From NCBI GenBank assembly GCA_020027305.1, contig JAHRAM010000145.1, positions 1-5,312 of the forward strand: 5,312 bases of DNA, in the 5' to 3' direction. The position numbers and the translations under genes were made by a program. Under the pieces are notes generated by a model. It did no database searches. It was given only the letters and a program-made list of their open reading frames with translations, and had not been told where the DNA came from. This document shows, piece by piece, positions 1-4,349 of the stretch. The DNA is from Acidimicrobiia bacterium (GTDB taxonomy: Bacteria > Actinomycetota > Acidimicrobiia > Acidimicrobiales > Hopanoidiivorantaceae). The stretch's first letter is position 1; each line of letters begins with the position of its first letter.

Positions 1-107
1 GTGGTTTTCATAATTTCATTTATGGCACACAATTTCATAGTGCCCAATTTCATAATCGTGCAATTTCTCAATCGGGTTTAGCAATTGTTTGACTGTTATT
101 TGAATGT
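1..107. other. Non-coding or edge region downstream of coxM-like gene
   Basis: No gene is supportable here. The stretch is AT-rich and carries a repeated word (separate entry). On the minus strand an open frame begins with ATG at base 53 and stays open to the window edge (17 codons, starting MKLGTMKLCAINE). It lacks a convincing ribosome binding site and does not resemble the start of a molybdenum hydroxylase large subunit, so it is not called as a gene. A weak hairpin is possible from GGCAC (24-28) and GTGCC (40-44), but no T-run follows on either strand, so it is not a good terminator. Confidence 0.5.
11..69. repeat. Spaced AATTTCAT repeats (ATGAAATT on minus strand)
   Basis: The word AATTTCAT, or a close variant, recurs at 11-19 (TAATTTCAT), 30-38 (CAATTTCAT), 45-53 (CAATTTCAT) and 61-69 (CAATTTCTC), with starts 19, 15 and 16 bases apart. 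On the coxM strand three copies read ATGAAATT, and several ATGs fall in one reading frame. This may be degenerate tandem duplication, a binding-site cluster, or the start of a repetitive leader. The sequence alone does not decide. Confidence 0.45.
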
Positions 108-932
108 TTAGAGCCCAGCTTCAGCTAAGGCTCGCTCAGTCATAACCCTTGCCAGATGTTCGCGATATTTCGCACTAGCGTTCAAGTCAGAACTAGGGCT
201 ACAACCTTGCGCCGCCAACCCAGCAGCATCTTTTGCATTGGCTCCAGATGAAATGGCTTCTTCAACTTCTGTGGCACGGAATGGAACTGAATCCATATTC
301 ACTAATCCCACGCCTGACTGGTTTTTATCAACCAGTGCTGAGACTCCAACAATGGCCCAGTCTTGTGCTCGCCTGTTGAATTTTTGAAACGACCATTTTG
401 CTTTAGGAGCTTTTGGCACTCGAACTTCAACCAGCATCTCATCTGGTGAAAGGTCGGTTTCTAAAAACCCTTTGAAGAAATCGTCAACGGGGATTTCGCG
501 TTTGCCGTTTGGGCCATCAGCTACGAGAATGGCGCGGTGTGCTATCAGAGCAGAGGGAATATCAGAAGCAGGGTCGCCGTGCGCGGTGGCTCCTCCGATT
601 GTTCCTCGGTGGCGAACTTGTGGGTCGCCCACAGCTGAAGTCACCGCCTGGAGCAGTGGTGTTTGTTTGGCAACCAAGTCGCTGGTTTCAACATCTTTAT
701 GGCGGGTTAGGGCGCCGATGGCAAGGTGGTCGCCATCGTCATTTATATATGAAAGGTCGGTGATTTGCCCAACATCAACCAGCACCTCTGGGCGAGCTAG
801 GCGAAATCGCATTAGCGGAATCAAAGAATGCCCGCCTGCCAAAATCTTTGCTTCATCACCATGTTCGGCAATGGCTGACAGGGCTTCCTCAGTTGAGCCT
901 GCTCTTATATATTCAAATGCTGCTGGAATCAT
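108..932 (-). CDS. coxM: Molybdenum hydroxylase FAD-binding medium subunit (CoxM-like)
   Basis: A 274-residue medium subunit of the xanthine dehydrogenase / CO dehydrogenase family. In this family it holds FAD, taking electrons from the iron-sulfur subunit and passing them to an acceptor. The two FAD-binding signatures are visible: AGGHSLIPLM at residues 32-41, and RGTIGG followed by a GDPASD segment at about 109-124. The C-terminal CO-dehydrogenase flavoprotein domain is recognisable from FQKFNRRAQDWAIVG (about 182-196) and the ending DLNASAKYREHLARVMTERAL. Length is normal for the family. The ATG at 932 is chosen because MIPAAFEY matches the usual N-terminus. A TTG at 971 would add 13 residues and overlap coxS. 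The ribosome binding site is weak. It lies 20 bases after coxS, presumably in the same operon. The symbol is by family resemblance: without the large subunit, true CO oxidation cannot be separated from oxidation of aldehydes, purines or N-heterocycles. Confidence 0.9.
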   Translation of the reverse strand: MIPAAFEYIRAGSTEEALSAIAEHGDEAKILAGGHSLIPLMRFRLARPEVLVDVGQITDLSYINDDGDHLAIGALTRHKDVETSDLVAKQTPLLQAVTSAVGDPQVRHRGTIGGATAHGDPASDIPSALIAHRAILVADGPNGKREIPVDDFFKGFLETDLSPDEMLVEVRVPKAPKAKWSFQKFNRRAQDWAIVGVSALVDKNQSGVGLVNMDSVPFRATEVEEAISSGANAKDAAGLAAQGCSPSSDLNASAKYREHLARVMTERALAEAGL

Positions 933-952
933 TTCTAGTCTTGTTGCCGCCG

Positions 953-1414
953 TTATTTCTTTTTCGCGCAATCAAGCACGGCATTTACGATGTTGTGATA
1001 CCCCGTGCAGCGACATAGGTTGCCTTCCAACCCTTCACGCACTTCTAATTCGGTGGGGGATGGGTTTTCATCCAGCAAAGAAACGGCAGCCATGACCATT
1101 CCTGGAGTGCAATATCCACACTGAAGGGCATGGTTTTGCATAAAGGCTTCTTGCATTGGGTGAAGATTTTTCTCATCTGGGGCTAGCCCCTCAATAGTTG
1201 TGATGTCGGCTCCCTCGGCCTGAACGGCAAACATAGTGCAAGATTTTACCGACTCACCGTTGAGGTGAATAGTGCATGCCCCACAAGAAGAAGTGTCGCA
1301 TCCGATATTGGTTCCCATAAGCCCAACAGCTTCTCTGATGTAGTGAACCAAGAGCGTGCGTGGTTCCACATCGTGTGTGTGCTTTTGTCCGTTGATGGTT
1401 ACATTTATTTCCAC
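953..1414 (-). CDS. coxS: Molybdenum hydroxylase 2Fe-2S small subunit (CoxS-like)
   Basis: A 153-residue iron-sulfur subunit that carries electrons from the molybdenum site of the large subunit to the FAD subunit. The N-terminal plant-ferredoxin-type domain has cluster ligands C39, C44, C47 and C59 (in GCDTSSCGACT and SCT). The C-terminal helical [2Fe-2S] domain has C99, C102, C134 and C136 (in QCGYCTPGM and NLCRCTGYHNI). All eight cysteines are present and the length is usual, so the gene looks intact. The start is GTG at 1414: it gives the typical opening MEINVTING and has a good ribosome binding site (AGAAGGG, 8 bases upstream). A longer ATG start at 1471 would add 19 atypical residues and overlap the likely promoter. 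It is the first gene of the leftward unit, divergent from nrdA, with coxM next. No signal peptide is seen, as expected for a cytoplasmic subunit. The specific substrate is not determined here. Confidence 0.93.
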   Translation of the reverse strand: MEINVTINGQKHTHDVEPRTLLVHYIREAVGLMGTNIGCDTSSCGACTIHLNGESVKSCTMFAVQAEGADITTIEGLAPDEKNLHPMQEAFMQNHALQCGYCTPGMVMAAVSLLDENPSPTELEVREGLEGNLCRCTGYHNIVNAVLDCAKKK

Positions 1415-1422
1415 GAAAAAAT

Positions 1423-1429
1423 CCCTTCT
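1423..1429 (-). promoter_or_regulatory. Ribosome binding site of coxS-like gene
   Basis: On the minus strand AGAAGGG is followed by 8 bases (ATTTTTTC) and then GTG at 1414. The strength and spacing of this site decide for the GTG start over the in-frame ATG at 1471. Confidence 0.75.
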
Positions 1430-1442
1430 GAAAATTAATTTT

Positions 1443-1471
1443 ATTAAAGAGTGGGTTAATTCCCAAATCAA
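1443..1471 (-). promoter_or_regulatory. Possible promoter of the coxS-coxM unit
   Basis: On the minus strand TTGATT (1466-1471) and TTTAAT (1443-1448) are separated by 17 bases, like a sigma-70-type -35/-10 pair. Transcription would begin near 1436, giving a short leader that includes the ribosome binding site. Inside the spacer, TGGG (1452-1455) and CCCA (1462-1465) form a short inverted repeat with a 6-base gap, which could be an operator. The region is AT-rich, so chance matches are likely. Confidence 0.35.
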
Positions 1472-1554
1472 GTTTTGCCAAATCTTAAAAATCGCAAGAA
1501 GTCTCAGGGGGGTTTCAAATGCCAGAACTGCCGGCTTAATAGTGGTAGAAAATT

Positions 1555-1584
1555 GATAAGAAGATGAACGACAAGAAGATTAAA
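1555..1584. repeat. Imperfect 15-bp tandem repeat
   Basis: Two adjacent 15-base units (1555-1569 and 1570-1584) share 12 positions, both containing AAGAAGAT. The role is unknown. It is one of several short tandem duplications in the window. Confidence 0.5.
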
Positions 1585-1623
1585 TGCTAGGTTTTAAATA
1601 AAATTTGGTATTATTAAAATACG

Positions 1624-1655
1624 CTAGAGTAATTACCCTAAGGTAATTTGCCTAG
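1624..1655. promoter_or_regulatory. Hyphenated inverted repeat, candidate operator upstream of nrdA
   Basis: AATTACC (1631-1637) and GGTAATT (1642-1648) form 7-bp inverted arms around CTAA. Outer CTAG tetramers (1624-1627 and 1652-1655) sit at symmetric positions about the same centre. A third copy of GGTAATT occurs at 1668-1674, 26 bases after the second, inside a small inverted repeat TAATT-GGT-AATTA (1663-1675). The exact TATAAT at 1661-1666 overlaps this third site, and the main palindrome lies roughly over the -35 position. The arrangement suits a dimeric transcription factor. As an RNA hairpin it lacks a following T-run, so a terminator is unlikely. The bound regulator is unknown. Confidence 0.45.
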
Positions 1656-1660
1656 ATTAA

Positions 1661-1666
1661 TATAAT
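1661..1666 (+). promoter_or_regulatory. Probable -10 element of nrdA
   Basis: This is an exact TATAAT. No good -35 hexamer lies 16-18 bases upstream; that position is occupied by the inverted repeat, which would fit an activator-dependent or operator-overlapped promoter. Transcription would start near 1673, giving a leader of roughly 84 bases. Alternatives in this AT-rich stretch are TAAAAT (1615-1620) and TATAAA (1705-1710). Confidence 0.4.
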
Positions 1667-1694
1667 TGGTAATTAGAATAATTAAAAATAATTA

Positions 1695-1724
1695 ATAAGG
1701 GGAATATAAACACATAAAGGGAAT
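1695..1724 (+). repeat. Purine-rich direct repeats in the nrdA leader
   Basis: ATAAGGGGAAT (1695-1705) and ATAAAGGGAAT (1714-1724) match at 10 of 11 positions with a 19-base offset. Both contain a Shine-Dalgarno-like G-run but lie 32 or more bases before the nrdA ATG, too far for normal initiation there. Either could pair with the downstream TTCCCC at 1738-1743 (GGGGAA at 1699-1704, or GGGAA at 1719-1723), giving two mutually exclusive short hairpins. Confidence 0.4.
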
Positions 1725-1756
1725 CCAAAAAAAATTCTTCCCCCCGCGTACTTTCC

Positions 1757-4273
1757 ATGACCTCAATAATAGAAAGAGAAACCGACCAGCAGCACGCCAA
1801 CCCGCGCTACACATCATCTATGATGGTGCGAAAGCGGAATGGAAACCTTGAGCCAGTTGACTTAAACAAGATTGTTCGTTCGGTAGAGTCAAACAGCGAG
1901 GGGCTGGCAGGTGTTGACCCGATGGAAGTTGCCACCCGAACTATTGGTGGGCTACATGACGGCTCTACCACTATGGAACTTGATGAGCTTTCAATCAATA
2001 CAGCTGCTTCTTTCATTGTCAAGGAGCCAAATTATTCTAGGTTGGCGGCACGACTGCTGACTGCTTATATTGAAAAGGAAGTTTTCAATCAGGGCATAAA
2101 AACTTTTTCTGATTGCATCAAGGTGGGATTTGAGGTTGGGCTAATCAATGAGCAGACAGCAGAGTTGGTAGAAGAGAACGTTCAATACCTAAACGACCAG
2201 TTGGCAAAAGAAGTTGTGATTGAGCGAGACAAGCTCTTTGAGTTTTTTGGGCTTCGCACAATCTATGACCGCTATTTGCTTCGCCACCCAGAAACTCGCA
2301 AGATTATTGAAACTCCGCAGTTTTTCTTTATGCGGGTGGCATGTGGGCTTAGTGTTGAGCATCAGTCAACTCAACGCGATAAGTATGGTCAGCCAACTAT
2401 AGTGCCATCAGATATTAAAGGGGCAGCCAAATTTTATAATTTGATTTCAGCGTTAGAATATTTGCCTTCCAGCCCGACATTGTTTAACTCAGGCACCATC
2501 CACACACAAATGTCGTCTTGCTATCTCTTGGATTCCCCTGAAGATGATTTGACATCTATATATAAGAAATATAGCGATGTGGCGCGCCTTTCAAAGTTTG
2601 CGGGCGGGATTGGGCTTTCTTATTCTCGTGTGCGAAGTCGTGGGTCGCTTATCAAGGGCACAAATGGAAAGTCAAATGGAATTGTTCCGTGGCTGAAGGT
2701 GCTGGATAGTTCAGTGTCTGCTGTTAATCAAGGTGGGCGCAGAAAAGGTGCAGCTTGTGTTTATCTGGAAACTTGGCATGCTGATATTGAAGAGTTCCTT
2801 GAGTTGCGAGACAACACTGGCGACGAAGCTTTTCGCACGCACAACTTGAACTTGGCGAACTGGGTGCCAGATTTGTTTATGGAGCGAGCTAAGAATGGAT
2901 GGAAGTGGGCGCTCTTTGACCCAAAGGTAGTTCCACACTTGGTGGATTTGTATGGGGACGAATTTGAAAAGGCGTATCCCAAGGCAGAAGCAGATGGGCT
3001 GGCAGAAAAAGAAATTGACGCCAGAGACCTCTATCAGAAGATGCTTCGCACGTTGGCACAAACTGGCAATGGTTGGATGACGTTTAAAGACACCGCAAAC
3101 AAGAAATGTAATCAAGTTAGCGACCAAGTTAGTGGGGGCAGTGGTAGCAGTGAGGGTAGCGGCAGTGACGACATTGGAGATGCCAGAGTTGTTCACCTCT
3201 CTAATCTCTGCACCGAGATTTTAGAGGTAACCAGTAGCGAACAAACTGCCGTGTGTAATCTTGGCTCAATCAATTTGGCAGAGTTGGTGACGAGAACGCA
3301 AGATGTCCCAGAGTTCAACTTTGACAGGCTGGCAGAAATTGTCCGCTTGGCCGTTCCGTTTTTAGACCGTGTAATTGACATCAACTTTTATCCCACCCCT
3401 GAGGCTGAAGTCTCTAATATTGAATGGCGTCCAGTGGGGCTGGGGCTGATGGGCTTACAAGATGTTTTCTTCCAACTCCGCCTTCCATTTGATTCAGAAG
3501 AAGCCCGCCAGCTCTCTAACCGCATTTCAGAAGAAATCTATTTTGCTGCTCTGTCGGCATCGTGTGATTTGGCTGAACAATATGGCCCACATTTGGCGTT
3601 TCCTAAAACGCGGGCTGCTTCGGGCAAGCTCCAAATTGATCTTTGGGAAGATGTTAATCTCACCGACCAAAAAAGGTGGGAGGGCTTGCGTGAGCGCATA
3701 GAAACTCATGGGCTTCGTAATTCGTTGTTGATTGCAATAGCGCCTACGGCGACCATCGCCTCTATCGCTGGATGCTATGAGTGTATTGAATCACAGGTTT
3801 CTAATTTGTTTAAGCGCGAAACCTTGACAGGTGAGTTTATGCAGGTAAATGCATATTTGGTGCGCGACCTCCAAGAGTTGGGCTTGTGGACAGAAGATAT
3901 AAGAGAAGCTGTGAAGACAGCAGGGGGTTCCATTCAAAACATTCATTCCATTCCTGAAGACATTCGGCACCTTTATCGCACGGCATGGGAATACTCAATG
4001 AAGGCGCTGATTGATTTGGCAGCAGGGCGAGGCCCATTTATTGACCAGAGCCAGTCGTTGAACTTGTTTATGGCAAACCCCACTATTGAAAAACTTAGCT
4101 CTATGTATTCTTATGCTTGGGAATCGGGGGTAAAAACTACTTATTATTTGCGCTCTAAGGCAGCCACCCGCATAAACCAGACCAACTTAAACCCACAGCA
4201 ACCAACAGAAAAGGAACTTGAGGCATTGCAGTGCTCTTTGGAAAATCCAGAGTCGTGTGAGTCGTGCCAGTAG
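1757..4273 (+). CDS. nrdA: Class Ia ribonucleoside-diphosphate reductase, alpha (large) subunit
   Basis: An 838-residue catalytic subunit that reduces ribonucleoside diphosphates to deoxyribonucleotides, paired with the downstream NrdB. An N-terminal ATP-cone (about 22-110, opening MMVRKRNG) indicates dATP/ATP control of activity. The ten-stranded barrel follows. By comparison with the E. coli enzyme, C255 (SSCYL) and C500 (AVCNLG) are the reductant cysteines. N483, C485 and E487 (NLCTE) form the thiyl-radical catalytic site, Y796-Y797 (KTTYYLR) relay the radical, and C834/C837 (CESC) form the C-terminal redox arm. All key residues are present. Similarity appears strongest to actinobacterial NrdA (from memory). 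One oddity is a Ser/Gly-rich insertion at about 453-472, just before the catalytic motif. ATG 1757 is the first start after an in-frame TAA at 1715, but it has no Shine-Dalgarno sequence (CTTTCC precedes it). Met22/23 is an alternative start, also without a site; it would begin right at the ATP-cone. Confidence 0.97.
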   Translation: MTSIIERETDQQHANPRYTSSMMVRKRNGNLEPVDLNKIVRSVESNSEGLAGVDPMEVATRTIGGLHDGSTTMELDELSINTAASFIVKEPNYSRLAARLLTAYIEKEVFNQGIKTFSDCIKVGFEVGLINEQTAELVEENVQYLNDQLAKEVVIERDKLFEFFGLRTIYDRYLLRHPETRKIIETPQFFFMRVACGLSVEHQSTQRDKYGQPTIVPSDIKGAAKFYNLISALEYLPSSPTLFNSGTIHTQMSSCYLLDSPEDDLTSIYKKYSDVARLSKFAGGIGLSYSRVRSRGSLIKGTNGKSNGIVPWLKVLDSSVSAVNQGGRRKGAACVYLETWHADIEEFLELRDNTGDEAFRTHNLNLANWVPDLFMERAKNGWKWALFDPKVVPHLVDLYGDEFEKAYPKAEADGLAEKEIDARDLYQKMLRTLAQTGNGWMTFKDTANKKCNQVSDQVSGGSGSSEGSGSDDIGDARVVHLSNLCTEILEVTSSEQTAVCNLGSINLAELVTRTQDVPEFNFDRLAEIVRLAVPFLDRVIDINFYPTPEAEVSNIEWRPVGLGLMGLQDVFFQLRLPFDSEEARQLSNRISEEIYFAALSASCDLAEQYGPHLAFPKTRAASGKLQIDLWEDVNLTDQKRWEGLRERIETHGLRNSLLIAIAPTATIASIAGCYECIESQVSNLFKRETLTGEFMQVNAYLVRDLQELGLWTEDIREAVKTAGGSIQNIHSIPEDIRHLYRTAWEYSMKALIDLAAGRGPFIDQSQSLNLFMANPTIEKLSSMYSYAWESGVKTTYYLRSKAATRINQTNLNPQQPTEKELEALQCSLENPESCESCQ
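3111..3170 (+). repeat. Low-complexity Ser/Gly insertion inside nrdA
   Basis: Two 12-base imperfect tandem units, 3111-3122 and 3123-3134 (10 of 12 positions equal, both with CAAGTTAG), are followed by a GGYAGY-type stretch to about 3165. They encode residues about 453-471: QVSDQVS, then a run made almost only of Gly and Ser with one Glu, then acidic residues. The reading frame is kept. Remembered actinobacterial homologues have a much shorter link between the TFKD.AN block and the RVVH.SNLCTE block. The insert looks like a slippage-generated flexible linker. Confidence 0.7.
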
Positions 4274-4293
4274 AAATTGTGCCAGTAGGAATT
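4250..4293 (+). repeat. Nested tandem duplications at the 3' end of nrdA
   Basis: Two 9-base units (4250-4258, 4259-4267; GAGTCGTG plus T or C) encode Glu-Ser-Cys twice and so create the CESC redox motif. Overlapping them, a 15-base unit GTGCCAGTAGAAATT (4264-4278) is repeated with one mismatch at 4279-4293. Because 15 is a multiple of three, the second copy repeats Cys-Gln-stop in frame, giving stops at 4271-4273 and 4286-4288. Confidence 0.85.
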
Positions 4294-4339
4294 GAAACTC
4301 AAATAACTTGACCAAATAAGAAACGAACAAATGAAAGAT

Positions 4340-4345
4340 AGGGGG
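4340..4345 (+). promoter_or_regulatory. Ribosome binding site of nrdB
   Basis: AGGGGG precedes the ATG at 4350 with a spacing of only 4 bases, slightly short but plausible. In the 76-base nrdA-nrdB gap no terminator hairpin or promoter stands out, so nrdB is probably co-transcribed with nrdA. Confidence 0.6.
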
Positions 4346-4349
4346 CATT

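Larger units (their letters stand above)
1415..1756. other. Divergent intergenic region between coxS and nrdA
   Basis: This 342-base, mostly AT-rich region separates two divergent units and must hold both promoters. It contains the coxS promoter candidate, a 15-bp imperfect tandem repeat (1555-1584), an inverted repeat (1624-1655), an exact TATAAT (1661-1666), purine-rich direct repeats (1695-1724), an A8 tract (1727-1734) and a C6 tract (1740-1745). No small gene is supportable. No pair of NrdR boxes (consensus near ACACTATATATAGTGT) and no obvious cobalamin riboswitch was found, although both are known to control nrd genes in other bacteria. A short GC-richer island at about 1505-1535 contains GCCGGC and has no assigned role. 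Confidence 0.7.

Noticed and set aside
24..44. Hairpin GGCAC/GTGCC as a terminator for coxM
   Set aside because: The stem is only 5 bp with an 11-base loop, and no T-run follows on either strand.
932..971. TTG start at 971 for coxM
   Set aside because: It would overlap coxS and add 13 residues foreign to the family; MIPAAFEY at 932 matches the common N-terminus.
472..1095. Plus-strand 207-codon open frame antisense to the coxM and coxS genes
   Set aside because: It spans two convincing minus-strand genes, has no recognisable domain, and its composition is what antisense reading of those genes gives.
1500..1545. Cobalamin riboswitch suspected from the G-run and GCCAG...CTGCC words near 1505-1533
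   Set aside because: The conserved B12-box and the multi-stem layout are not visible, and the sequence on both sides is too AT-rich and unstructured by eye.
1254..1556. Other open frames over the coxS 5' end and upstream region (1254-1481 minus, 1356-1556 plus)
   Set aside because: They overlap the well-supported coxS frame or its promoter region and show no family features or start signals.
2711..3196. Minus-strand 161-codon frame inside nrdA
   Set aside because: It lies entirely antisense to conserved nrdA coding sequence and shows no protein-family features.
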